Of a DNA stretch of 64,000 nt, positions 37,100 through 50,499 are shown one piece after another. Source of the stretch: Whalleya microplaca. Lineage: Eukaryota; Ascomycota; Sordariomycetes; Xylariales; Xylariaceae. The position numbers were made by a program, and so were the translations under genes. The stretch spans positions 248,001-312,000 of the forward strand of contig MU385758.1 of NCBI GenBank assembly GCA_022497155.1, given 5' to 3'. Numbering within the stretch: position 1 is the first letter of the stretch; each line of letters opens with the position of its first letter. The notes below the pieces were generated by a model. The model was not told the origin of the DNA and searched no databases. It saw only the letters and a list, made by a program, of their open reading frames with translations.

Positions 37100-39600
37100 A
37101 AAATAAAAAAGTAATGCTAAAAATAAATAGATTAATAAAAAAACTTATAAAAAACCTATAATATATATTAATAAGCCAGTAATATAGAGATATAAAAATA
37201 TAAAAAACATAAAATATAAGAAGTATAAAAATATAGTAATACGAAAATATAAAAAAATATAAGTTCTAATAAAGCAAGTTAAATACGAGAAAATCAGTAG
37301 TATAAAAGATTGGGAAAAATTAAAAAATCATAAAATATATAGTAAATAATATATAAAAGTGTACTATAGTTTAAACTTATAAGGTAAATTAATGTAAAAT
37401 ATAAATAATGAAAATAATATTTAAGCTTTTAATTAGTTTATAAGTAATTTTATTACGCGATTAATTAATTAATATAATACGATAGCTAGGTTAGCGATTT
37501 ATTATCGAGATCTTTTTTAAAAGTTTTCTAACCTTTAAGGCTATTATTAGCGTTCTAAAAAATAATTATAATCTTATATCTAAAATATTATAAAACTATA
37601 ATCTAATACGATTAAAAAAAATAAATTATATTTCTCCAAAATTAAGTATAACTAAAAAATCAAGACAGCTAAACAATAAAATATTTTAAATCATACTAGA
37701 TATAGCTAAAAAAAAATCCCTTTAACTAACCGACAATTAAAAAACTATTAACTTTACTATTAATTAAAAACATTAGTAAGATAAGAAAAACTCGATATTA
37801 TATAATTAAAATATTTAATTAAAAATAATTGGCTAAAAGACTTTATTTTTTAGTATAACGAAAGATATATAAGTTAATAAAAAGCCTACAGATTAAAATA
37901 TAGCTTCCGATTAAAAACGATTTACTATAATCGGAAAAACTAGGTTTACGGTAATAGTTATATTATTAAACTCTCGAAACTATTTATAGCTTTTATTCGA
38001 TAAAAATAATGTTATAGATTAAATCGAAAATATAACATATATATTCGATAAATACAGTTTAGAAAATAATATTAAAATTAAGGAAATGTTGTATTAAATA
38101 AATAATTAAACTAATAAACGATAAATCGAAACTTTACTAAAAGGTATTATTACTTAAAAAAAAGTAAAGGCAGTTTTAAAGTAATATTTTAAAATTAGTA
38201 ACTTAAGGCAGATAAAAACTCCTATAAAACAGTTAAAAAACTTAAAAAAAGGTAACAGATTATTTAAACTAATAAAAATTTATTATTATGCTTTAAATTA
38301 TTCGGTTCGGGTAAAAAATGTCCGAAAGTAAAGGAAAATTAAGGGATAAAACGCTATTTTTGTTAGTAATTTATAGCAGAAAATCGATTAGAAAGTTATT
38401 AAGCGGATTATATAGTTTTATTCGAAATTATATAACGAGCTTTTCGAATTGGATTACGAAAAAGCTTAAAACGCTATACGTATATAAACGGATATTATAG
38501 TCGGCCTAATAAATTATAATAGCCGTAATATCTGATAGGTTTTACTTAATTAATAATATAAAAATAAATTAATTAATTGTTAACGTTCGGTTCGGTTCCG
38601 CTTACTACTAATAAGCCTAAAATAGCCTAAAGTTATTTTAAAAAAAAAACTTTATTTTTCCAGCTAAATAAAATAAAAAACCTAATTAAGTCTATAAAAT
38701 AAATATTTATTATATAGTTTAAAGCTAACGAAAATTTTACTACATTTATAAAAAAACTTTAATTAATATTATTAAAATTAAAATATTACGCCTTATAAAA
38801 AGAAACCTTTATTTAATAAAATACTTAAAAATATAAAGTAGGGAATATATCTTTTAATATTTATTATACCGGGCTTTTAAATAAAAAAGAAAGATATAGA
38901 AAATATAATAGCCAATAAAATTAAAACAGTCGATATATGCTATAACTGATATTATTCTAGGGGTATAATCGAAATACCTATTTCTTTTACAAAAAACTAG
39001 GCTATTTTTCCACTACTTACTCCCTAATAGCGTCGTTAAGCCGCGATAATATAATATAATATAATAATTAACTTAAGGGATATTTTATTAGAAGTTTTTA
39101 AACTGCTCCCGAAATTAAAAATATCTTATTTTTTAAACATATAATTACCGAAAGTAAAATAAATAAAGAAAATATTATTTAAGCCTGCTTATAATTCTTA
39201 TATAAAATAGGGGTATATAATATTTAAATTCGGAAATTAGTTTATTACTATCTTTATAAATATAATAAAATCAAAAAAGATATAAAGTTTAAATAAAATT
39301 ATAATTTTACTCGATTAATAGTTAATTTATAAAATCGTAACCCGGAAATAATATTAACTATAGATTTAAAAATTAACAGTATTAAAATAAAGGGCTTAAA
39401 AAATAATATTTTTTACAAACTTATAAACCTATAAAATTACTTTTAAAAAAAACTAATTATTAATAAAAGCGGGAATCCTATATATAAAACAGTAATTAAG
39501 CTGTTTTAATATAAAGGCAAAAATAAAATTAACGTTTTAATATTAAAAAGGCATAAAAATATAGACAGTAGTATATCTGTAAAAAAGACAATCGATAAAG
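37100..39600 (+). pseudogene. Gag pseudogene of Gypsy copy 2
   Basis: Collinear with the gag of copy 1. The CCHC knuckle remnant near 38,965-39,010 is more damaged. A 60-codon open stretch at 38318-38500 is a chance survivor within gag, not a gene. Confidence 0.7.
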
Positions 39601-42600
39601 TGCTACTAAAGCTAAACTTTTTATCTTTAATAGTCCTAAAAACGCCGAAATAAACCCAAACTAATAAGCCAAAAAATATTATACCTAATTAACTAGCCTT
39701 AGCTCTAACTTCGGAATACTAAAAAAAAAAAATCTCTAAAAATGTAGTAAAAAAATTTAAAGTCTTATAAAATAATCTAATTAAATATTATACGGGATTT
39801 AATAAAGTATTATTTTAATACCTATTCGATAAAGCGGGTAAAATAAGTTAAAAGCCTTATAAAATAATTTATATCTTTTTAGCTAAAATAATTAATCAGT
39901 AATAATAAAAATAGTAATTTTAATTTAATTTTATACCAAATATATTATAGCTAATTTTTACGCCTAATAAATTCTAAAATAACTTTATAAATATATCGAT
40001 TAATAATATATCTATAATACCCGGTAACGCTACTTAAATTATTATAGTATTTCTGCCAGTATTTATCCGGGATATTAAAGTATATATCCGATTATTGCCC
40101 CGATTAACTATAAGGATTAGCTTTAGAAAATATAAAGATTTAATTACTATAGTTATTAATATAGGTGCCTAATTAAATATTATTATATAATTATACGTTT
40201 TTAAGCATTAGATATTTATATAAAAAACTAAGATTACATAATCCGGCTTTAATATATTAATAAATAATAAAACTAAAAGCTTTAGTCTAATTAAAAAACC
40301 TGTATAATTAATAAGCTATAGCCTACCGCTACCGATTTATATAGTTAGAAATTTTAAAGCTGCATTCCTGTTATTTCTCGGCCTTAACTTTATTTTCTAA
40401 TTATATATAATAATTTACCCTAAAAAAAGCTTATTAATAGCTTCGATATTTTTTGGAGGTATTAAAATTGTAATACCCTTTATATATAATAAGCTAGCTA
40501 AACGAACCTTAGCCGACGTTATTAATCTTTCGGAAAACTAATAACTGCCGATATTAAAGGCTAAGTTAACAGTAAATAAAGGCCTTAAAATATTACGGTA
40601 ATAATAAACCTAGCGAAATTTGGAAATATAGTTTAAAATAACTTAAATTTAAAATAAACTAATAAATAAATAGAAATTGCTATTAATAAAATGTTCTAAA
40701 ATAACGATTAAGTACGAGCTTTATTATTTAATAATTATTTATTAGATTTATTATAAAAAATTATTAAAAAGGAATTTAAATAAGTAATATAGTATATAAT
40801 ATTATATCGTAAAAAGATATTATAGAAAAACGAGATTAAGCTATATATAATATATAAACTAAAGGTATAAAAAGTTTACTTAATTAATAATGCCGAATTA
40901 AATAATATAGTCTCTTTAGGGTCGATTAATTAAAAGCAAGTAATATTATAAAATATAGAGCCGAATTTCGAACCCCCAAATATATTTAAAATAAATAAGA
41001 AATATAAAAATATCATTCCGCGTTTTGCTCCCGCGTTACGAAATATTAAATTAACGAAAAAATGTTTAGACGTTATTAAAATAAAGCTGCTAAATATAAA
41101 GCTTATAAATTAAAAGAAAGTAATACTAATTAAGATTTTTTATCGATAAGAAATAATACTAACTTAAAACTTTATAAAAATCGGCCGAATTAAAAAAAAT
41201 ATTTCTTTTATATAAAATTAAAATAATATTATATAATATATAATAAGCCAGATTAATTTCTATTTTAGCGCTATTAAAAATATAGGTTTTAAATATTTTA
41301 TAAAGTCGGCTTAAAAATAGGATATTGGAAAAATTTTATATCTTATACTGTAACGCCTAATTTATAGTTAAAAAAAAAAATAAAAGCTTTCGGTTAATTA
41401 ACTTGGCGATAAAACTAAATACTATATAAATATAAAATGCCTTTTTTCCAAATAATTGTAATAAATTTACGGAAGAATTTATTATATAAATAATAATCTT
41501 TATAATAGATTTTTTTTTAAAATATAATTAAATATTATTATTTATATTTAACAGAAATTATACTATATTTTTAACGCCGATCGGGCTTTTCCGGATAACA
41601 ATTTTGTTATAAAAAAAACTAATTCGGTAATACAGTTTTTATATATTATTACCCGGATTTTATTCGACCTTATACCCGATAAATGTAAGCTATTCTTCGA
41701 TAATATTAGTATTAAAAGGCTAAAAATAAAATACAATAATTAAAAAATCGCATTAAAAATAAGATAATTTATTTATAAGTATTTAAAAAATATTAATAAT
41801 ATCTTATTTAATTTTAAATTAGCGGAAGCTATAGTTAGTATAAAAAAAAACGATTGGTATAAAAACGCTGCCGTTATTATTAGCTATTTATGCGGTACTA
41901 ATGGTTATTTTTTTAATTAAGTTAAGGTTATTAAAATTACGGAATAGTTACTTTATAATAATATTTCTAAAATGCGGGTATTTTTAGAAGTTACAATTTA
42001 TTATTATATATAAATCGTATATTATACATTAATTATTTTACCACTAATAAAACTTTTCCGGAAAAACGCAAATTAAAAATAAAAAGTAAAATAATAATAA
42101 GTTATAAATAAACTTAAGATAACGTTAATTAATATACCCTATTTAATTACGCTTAATTATATAAACGGATATATTATTTAGCTTAAAGTTAATACGTCAA
42201 ATATTAAATAAAGGTATATATTAAAATAAGAAATTAATAAATATATTCGATTTATAAAATTTAAATTTAGTATATAAAAAAAGCCAAAACTTAATTACGA
42301 TATTATAAAACGAGAATGTTTTGGGGTAATTAAGTCTTTTCGATAATTGCGAAATTATTTTTATAACATAAGATTTATTCTCGAAATTAATACTAAAATT
42401 TTAATCGCTTAATTAAATAATGAATTTTCTAACTTATTTAGCGTAATATTAACCCAATAAATAGTTTTTATTAAAATATTTAATTTTAAAATAAGGTATA
42501 TTTTTAAGAAACGATATTAAATAGCGGATAATTTATTGCGCAAATTATTAAAGCTATCCGATAAATTAAATAATTAATGGGAGGGAGAAATTAATAATTT

Positions 42601-44300
42601 TATTAATATCTAACTTAATATCCTTATAATAAAAATACCTTAATTAAATGAACTAATATAAGAAATACCGGAATTTTTCTTATTACTTATTATTTTACAC
42701 CCGCTAAAAAACTGGTCTAAAGCTTCCTAAAAGATTATAATATACCTTAGTACTTTAAAGCTACCTAATTAACTAAAAAGTTCTAATATAATAAAACAAT
42801 ATTATACGAAAGTAAATTTCCGGAATAAAGCTATTAAATATATAATCTAAAAGGGAATTTTATAGCGGAAATTTTATAAAAAATATAGCTAATAGTATAT
42901 CGTTAATAATATTAATTAACGAAAATATATTATTAAAAACTACTACTCGAAAGTTAGAACGTATTAAAAACGTAAATCGATTTATAATAAAATAGTTAAG
43001 TTTTATTACTAGAAAAAGATATATTAAAAAATCTAAACTGCTATTAAATATTGCCTAAAATATTAGCCTTTTACAAATAAACAATTTAAAAATTAAGGAC
43101 TTTTTTTAACGCTAAAATAATTACTAACTATTTAAATTATTAATATTCAGTTTTTCCCAAACGATAATAAATATTCGGCTATTATTAAAATAAGAAATAA
43201 GCTATTAAAGTAGCCTAAAACTAAAGTATTAAAAAATATTATAATAATTAAAGTATAGAAATTCCTTTAAAACTATATTTATATTAACTATAATATTTCT
43301 ATAATAATTAAATATAATAAAGGCTTAAAAAATAAGGCAGAAGTGGCTAAAAATGTTATATAGCTAGGTATTAAAATATAAGTCGGATTTATATATTACC
43401 TTTAGATATAAAAATAAGTAAAAATAAGCTATCGACCGATTATAAGATCCCTTATATATATAACGGGAAAAATTAGCAAATTATAAATTAAAAAGCTTAA
43501 AACTATATTTTAAACTAATCAAACGTTTATATAAAAATATAAGTTTATATTATACAAATTAATCTATAATAAAAAACCTATTATACCGATCGAAATAGTT
43601 TTACTATTTTAATAAATCTTTAATTAGTCAGATATCTATAATAAGAAAGATTTTATTACTAAAAAAGTAAAAATATTTAAACAATAAAACAAGAATATCG
43701 CGAAAATAGCATAAATCCTAATAAAAAAACGAAAAGAAGCGGCGGAACAAAATAATCGATAACACTTATTAAAAAAACGGTTAAAACTATTAAAATAAAG
43801 CAGCTTAGTCTTATTTTATAATATAACACAAAATATCGATATATCTAAAAGTAAGAAGCTAAAATATAAATGAACTAAGCCTTATCGAATTACAAAAAAA
43901 TAAAGGTAAAACAGGTTTTTTTTTAAAAAATTAGACGGGGTAATACTATAAAAAATATTTTCTTCTAATCGACTAAAAGGATTTATTTAAAATATAAAAA
44001 GGTATTAGGAATTTAATAAACCTTATAATAATTATTAGTTAAGTAGCTATAATAAAATAAGGGATAATTAAAAAAGCCTTAAATTAATAAACGACAATAT
44101 GTTATATCAGGATAAAAATATACAAAAAGGCCCGGTAACCCGTAGCCAAACTAAAAAAATTAAGCCTAATAAAAATTAAAAAATTATAAAAGACAGAACA
44201 CCTAAAAAAATAATTAAAGTTAGACTACCTAAAATACTATTAGCAAAGCGAGAAACCTATAATCGAGTATTAAAGAAATAGTACTAATAAATTAGATCAT
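39600..44300 (+). pseudogene. Pol pseudogene of Gypsy copy 2
   Basis: Protease site at 40158-40169 reads N-I-G-A, from D-T-G-A by two transitions. The RT catalytic pair is at 41699-41704 (D-N). The GPY/F-type integrase end is near 43,860-44,000. All frames are interrupted by TAA/TAG. Confidence 0.78.
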
Positions 44301-47014
44301 TTTTTTTTACGTTTTATATAAATTAACATTTTATAAAAACAAGGTTTTATAAAGTTATAACAAATATAAAAAAATAATAAAAAAAAGGAGCTTAAATTAA
44401 AAAATATAAATATAGACTTTAATATATAACTAATTAATTAAATAAAAGAAATTATTATAAGCTATAAATAAAGCCGCCTATAACCTCGGCAAAAAAAAAC
44501 AAATTTCCCTAATAATTTAGCCTAAATATATATTACCCTAAAAACGACCTATTAAAATAGAATTATTATAGTTAATATCGCTATTAAAAAAAGGATCTTT
44601 TAATTAACAAGCTTTTAAATACATATATTTTTCATCCCGGAATAAATATTTATCTATTTAAATACCGATTATATAATTCCTATATAAACCCCCGAATTAG
44701 CCTTTTATTAATCGATATCTATAAAATAGCTATATCCTATTATAACGCCCGTCTTTAAAACCAATAAACCGATTTTTATAAAGCCAGCAAAAGACTTTAT
44801 TATAAATACTATATTTTTAAATAAAAACTCCAAATTATATACAGCGATTTTTAATTAAACGAAATATTAAGTTACTAATAAGATTAATTTCGCAAATTTT
44901 AACAAAAAAAGGATATCGTTAATCGAGAAAATGTTTCGTTACTTTAAAATATTTAATATATTTTAAAACAGGCTTTTATATTTAACTTTTATAATAAAAT
45001 TTTAAGGCTATAAATTCCTAAATATAATACCGACCTTCTTTAGAACTATTAAAAAATCTAATATCTATTAGTCGAATTATTTTATATTAATTAATAAAAA
45101 TTATATACGTTAAATTAAAAAAAGACTTACCTAAATAAACTTATCTATTATATTAACTTTTAAAAAGTAGTAGCTTATATTATTCTTTTAAAATAAAAGC
45201 AGCTTATTTTTATTAGTTTTTAAATTAAAGCAACTAAATTTAATATTAAAATAAGGACTAAAAACGCGATTAACGTTTTTTACTATCGAATTAGAAATTT
45301 TCGATTACTTAAAAACGGCAGACTTAGGACGTAAAGGGAGCTTAACGCTAGGGTATAAATCGATAGGAAAAAAAAAACGACAAAAATCTCTAGCTATTTA
45401 TACAGCCGATTTACCCACTTCAAAAAAGAAGCGATAATGGAATAAAACAGAATAAAAAAGTCGAGAAAAAAAATTACAAAAACTAAAATTATTTTAATAA
45501 AATTCTACTTAATTAAATAACAGAAGCTTAATACTTACTTTATAAGTTTTAAAAAAAGGATTACCGATACGCGTTTTATCTTAAATATTTATTAGATTTT
45601 AATAAATTATTATAACCCGATAAAAACGTTTAAGGTTATTTAGCTCTTAATTAACGCTATTACAATAAGAGATTTAACTCCCAGATATAAGACTTTTTAT
45701 AAAAAAGAAAGAAATAAATAATTTACATAAAAGCTTAATAAAAAAAGTTCCCTTCTCTTTTTTCTACCCTTTATATAATAATAAGTCTTACGATATAACT
45801 ATAAATAATTAATTAAGTAAATATTATAAAATAAAAATAAAGGATAAATAGTTAGGTTAATAATTATTAAAAAAAAAGAATATAAAATATAAAGATAAAA
45901 TAAATAAAAGGTATAATAAGTAGCCTAAAAAGTATACTAAGGCTAAATTAAATAAGCCGACTTTTAAAATCAGTAATAACAACCTAAATGCCCTATTATA
46001 TTTAATATTTAGCTTATTATAAATTTAAACGACTAATTAAAGATAAGAAAGACTTTTTAATTTATTTTTATTTATTATAAATTAAAATTTAGCGTAAAAA
46101 AGTTTTTTTATACCAATTTACTAATAACTCTTACCTAACTACCTATTAACTTTTTGCTCTTATTTTTTATTATTTTTAATTAATTAGTTAAGTTCTCTTA
46201 TAACTTTATATTAACTTATCGCAATAATATTATACCTTAAACCTTACTTTTTATATATTAAAATATCGTTATAGCTATCGCAGCCTAAAAAGTTACCTAA
46301 ATTATTTAAAAAAAGGAAAAATAGGTATAAAAACCGGAATAAAAATAAAAAAGTTAATTAAGCGGCCCGTAAAAACCCTAAGCTTATTTCGAAAACTGAT
46401 ATTAAATTTGAGGCTATACCTAAAAATAAGGCTAAAATTAAATTTGCGGCTAATTTTAACCCTAAATATAAGGCTGGAATAACCTTACCTACTAATTCGC
46501 CCCTATAAAAGCAGCTTCCCCTTTTAAATTTTAGTATATTTATTATAGCAATTAATATTAACTTTTATATTATTAATTAATTTCGCAGCCTTTTTATTAA
46601 AATATATAGACTTAAACCTTAGACTAAAAATAGGCTATAATATTTAAAACAAAAGATTAAATAAATTATCGATTCCCTAAAAATAGATTTTTTATTAATT
46701 AGAAACGATAAAATACCTAAAATTACCTCTAATTAAAACGTCCCTCTTAATTATAATAAAAATAAATAAAAAATAAATGAAATATTAAATTTATATAATA
46801 CTTTTTTTATTTACTATAAGCGTTAATATTACGATATTATTTCTATAGCTGCTATAATTTAAATAAATATTGCTACTTTTAAAAAAGGACTTATTAAAAC
46901 GGAAATTTATTTTAGGACTACTGTAAAACTTAATTAAAAAATTACCTAAATTAACGATTAATTCCTTTTTTAGATTGTTTTAAATAACCTCCGGTTCCTT
47001 ATATTAACAGCATT

Positions 47015-47260
47015 TGTCACGGCACAAGCCCTGTGGGGTGCTATAAAGCCCTGTAAGCTGTAGTATACCCTAGGCCCCGCATACGTAACCTGTTGGACCA
47101 TATATTTAGTTAGATAGCTTAGGTAATTAGGTGAGGAGGTTTTCTTAAGTTAGAGCTGTTATATAACTAACTAGCTGACCTTTTATTTCTCACCTTATAA
47201 TTTTATAGTAATATATACCTATTATTTAATATGTGCTACCTTTTTTCTTAAGCCGTTATA
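47015..47260 (+). repeat. 5' LTR of element B
   Basis: 246 bp, starts TGTCACGGCACAAGCCC. Equal in length to the 3' LTR; differences are transitions. The following bases TAATTATAAGG could be a mutated primer site (TGG changed to TAA). Confidence 0.93.
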
Positions 47261-47879
47261 TAATTATAAGGTCTTTTAGCATTAAATTTAGCTAATTTTG
47301 CTATCGAATTTATTTAGCGCTTTTTTTTTAGCGTAATTAATTAGTTATCCGTTAATTCTTTTTTTTCTCGATTAGGTGTAGTTGATTAGTTATTTATTAA
47401 TAACCTTTTGCGCTAGTATAGTCGATTAGTCATTTGTTGGTTACCTTACTTCTATTAATATTTCGTCCGAACGTATTATATGTATTAATAGTTTAGCCTT
47501 AGAAAGTATATAGTTTATTAGAAGGTTTTATGTTAAAAAACGGCATTAGCGTAATCGATTAGTTACCTGCTACCTATATTCTATCAGATTTCGTTAAATT
47601 AAGTATGTATAGCAGTATTTAATTATTTAATGTTAAATTATGTTTGTTATCTTTACCGACCTCGTTTTTTAAATTTTTTCCTCGGTCCGAAATTATATTT
47701 AGGTACGGCGGATCCGATTTTTTTTACCCGCTATTTTTAGTAATTAGTCGTAATAGCGCGACTATTTTTTTAACTCGTTACTAGTAATTAGTTACGGCGA
47801 GTTATTTTTTCCTTCCTTTTTTACACACTAATTCTAGCGATTAATTACGGTAGCGTATATAATAGCATTTTTCGGTAAT

Positions 47880-48720
47880 AACGAGCTAAACGTTATATTT
47901 TAAGCCTTACGTGTTAAACTTATTTCTGAATTTAATATTTACGTTAACGCGTTAAAAGCCGATTACGAAGGCTATATTTAGTAGCTTTAGGCCGATAAAA
48001 CCTCTATCGAATTTAAGCTTGGCGTTATAGAAATTACTTATAGTACTTTATTATTTAAGTAGCTACGCTTTTAATTAATATTCTTAAATCTTTCTATTTT
48101 ATTTAGCCTATCAGATTTTAACGTATAGATTTTTTAGATTGCCGGCAAATTGGAAATCGATAGTAAGGCGATTAGATTATTTTAAGTTAAATTTTATTAT
48201 ATATATATTCGTTTCGAGTTTAAGGTATAATATATTATCTTCCCTATTATAGCTTATATATAAAAAAGTGGTGTTTGGGATTACTAGACTATTTTAAATA
48301 CTTTAAAGTTAATTTATGCCGACCCGAATAAAATTATACGAGCGGCGGCTAAGTTTCGATCTATTATATAAGGTTTAAACGAGTCCATTTATATTTTCCT
48401 AGTGTAGTAGTACCGATAGACCTGGAAGGCAAGTAAAATAAATTTGTCTAAAAAGTACCGGGTTAATTATTTACGTTACGTTATAAACGATAAACTAAAA
48501 CGGAAATTTTTTAAGAGAGATTTAGTGCTAAATATTTATAACGAATTTGTTTTTTAGCTATATCGATAGTTAGGCTTTTATATATTCTCCGGTTCCCGTA
48601 ATCCGAACGCTATAGATATTTCCGTTAGTATAATTTATATATACGGCGCAGCCGAAACCGAAATTGAAGTAATATCTGAGGATATTTTAGTAAACGGTGG
48701 ATAGATATTTAAAATTGCGT
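47880..48720 (+). pseudogene. Gag pseudogene of element B
   Basis: One plus-strand frame of about 280 codons, interrupted by TAA/TAG only. It has a Gypsy-type capsid pattern: K-L-E-I-D, then G-V-W-D-Y near 48,270, A-D-P-N-K and R-Y-R-x-T-W-K-A-S-K near 48,410-48,440, a typical retrotransposon gag core. The stops fit lost Gln or Trp codons. No protease or RT motif follows. Confidence 0.75.
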
Positions 48721-49204
48721 TACTTTGGATTTTTAAGGGATAGCAGGCGCTTTTTATTACGAAATCGGAATGACGATTACGTTAGAAGTAATACTAATAT
48801 ATGCGTTATAGATCGATAGACTATTTAGTTTAGGATTGCCTTTTATTGCTACCAGAATCGAACTTCCGCAAATTATATATTAACGATAACGATATGTGAG
48901 TTAGGAATTAGGGGGGTAGCTATAATAATAAGTATGTAGCTTATAAGGGATACTGAATAGTTATAAAGGAATATAGTAGATTAATAAGATCTTTTTAGAG
49001 GACTCGATTTTTAAAATTTTGACAAGTTTATTTAGTGCTAATGTTAGGTTTTATACAATTTATATAGACTGAAATATAGGGGTTAAATAAGGTTAAAAAA
49101 TCACTTTTTAGGGACAGTAGTAATTAGGTTAATCTTTATATATATTAGGTACGCTATAAGCTAGCTATTATTAGCTACTATATATAGTGGATTTAGGGAG
49201 GTAA

Positions 49205-49450
49205 TATTACGGTATAAGCCCTATAGGGTGCTATAAGGCCTTATAAGCTACAGCATACCTTAGGTCCTATATATATGACCTGCTAGACTATATACTTAGT
49301 TAAATAGCTTAGGTAATTAGGTGAGGAGGTTTTTTTAAGTCAGAGCTATTACATAGCTAATTAGCTGACCTTTTATTCCTTACCTTATAATTTTATAGTA
49401 ATATATACCTATTACTCAGTACGCACCACCTCCTTCCTTGAGCCGTTATA
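49205..49450 (+). repeat. 3' LTR of element B
   Basis: 246 bp, begins TATTACGGTATAAGCCC, the RIP-altered form of the 5' LTR start, and ends GCCGTTATA. Confidence 0.93.
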
Positions 49451-50113
49451 GCATTTATATATTTATGTAACCCTATAGCTATTAACATTAAAAAAAAAGG
49501 CAGCCCTTACTTTTTTTTAATTATTATATCAGTAAAAACTTATATTACCTTTTCGTTTAACTCTATAAGTACTCGTAATAAAAAAAAAGCTCGGGCTATT
49601 TTTAATCGATTATATTAAGTTTAAATCTAGTAAAATAATATAATTTCTATTTATATTAAACTTATTTAAATAATATAATAATAAGATAAATTTAGTTACG
49701 GCTTTTGGGTAGCTTATTTAATTTTTTGCTTTTTTTGCTTTTTTACTACATTTTTTCGCCTTTATAAAAATCTTTATTTTATTAACGAAAAACGAGAAAT
49801 AAAAAGCTAGATTATAAAAATAAAGCAAATAATAATTTATAAAATTATTAATTAACCCGATAGCTTTAATAAACCAAAACGAAAGCTTAAATTTAAGCCT
49901 ACTCCTACCTTTAGCCTATTTTAGGCAAAAAAGATATTCCGATATTAGCTTAAACTATATAAAGCTTATATAAATTTTTTAAACCTCGATTAATACTAAT
50001 CTTTCCCAAAAAAACGATAAGAAACTGCCTATTGAAATAAAAAGGCTTATACTTTATATAGATAGGTAAAAAATAAATTTACTACGTTAAGAAAACAACT
50101 ATAGCTTACTTTT

Positions 50114-50316
50114 TAATACGAAAGATTAAGGGTGTGTGAGAATAATATGAATTAATAAAAATGATGATAATGATAGAAAGAAAGACCCTTATAGTTATAG
50201 CCGAAGGCTGTAACTTCTAATATAGGTGCGTGCCTTATTTAATCTATTTATCTTATCTATAAGTGGGGTTACTAAGTGACCCCGTTGCCAGGTGACTTTA
50301 CTGCTGCAGCGTGTCA
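50114..50316 (-). repeat. LTR of element C (3' in element sense)
   Basis: 203 bp. Plus-strand ends TAATACG...GTGTCA (TG changed to TA). Contains the imperfect palindrome at 50265-50283. Confidence 0.92.
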
Positions 50317-50499
50317 AAATGCCGGCTACAAAAAATGGCTGCTGCCTTTAGCAGTGCTTATACAGGTGTTTTCCGAGGCCGTTCTCGTTTTCTTTTGGGT
50401 GGCTAAAGCTATAGCTGTAGTTATAGTAGCTGTAAAATGCCGCTATCGTTATCAGATAAGATATGGTTAATTAATTTCGGTCGCCTTTTATAGCGTTCC

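Larger units (their letters stand above)
47015..49450 (+). mobile_element. Element B: 2.4-kb LTR retrotransposon with gag only
   Basis: 2436 bp with two 246-bp LTRs (47015-47260 and 49205-49450) and perfect 5-bp duplication GCATT (47010-47014 and 49451-49455). LTR ends TGTCACGGC...GCCGTTATA are near inverted repeats. A purine tract AGGGAGGTAA precedes the 3' LTR. The 1944-bp interior has room for gag but not for pol, so the element is non-autonomous by structure. Moderately RIP-mutated; the 5' LTR start is the least changed. Confidence 0.92.

Noticed and set aside
50276..50470. 64-codon plus-strand frame starting in the LTR of element C
   Set aside because: Overlaps the LTR and lies antisense to the element. 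Open only because the patch escaped mutation.
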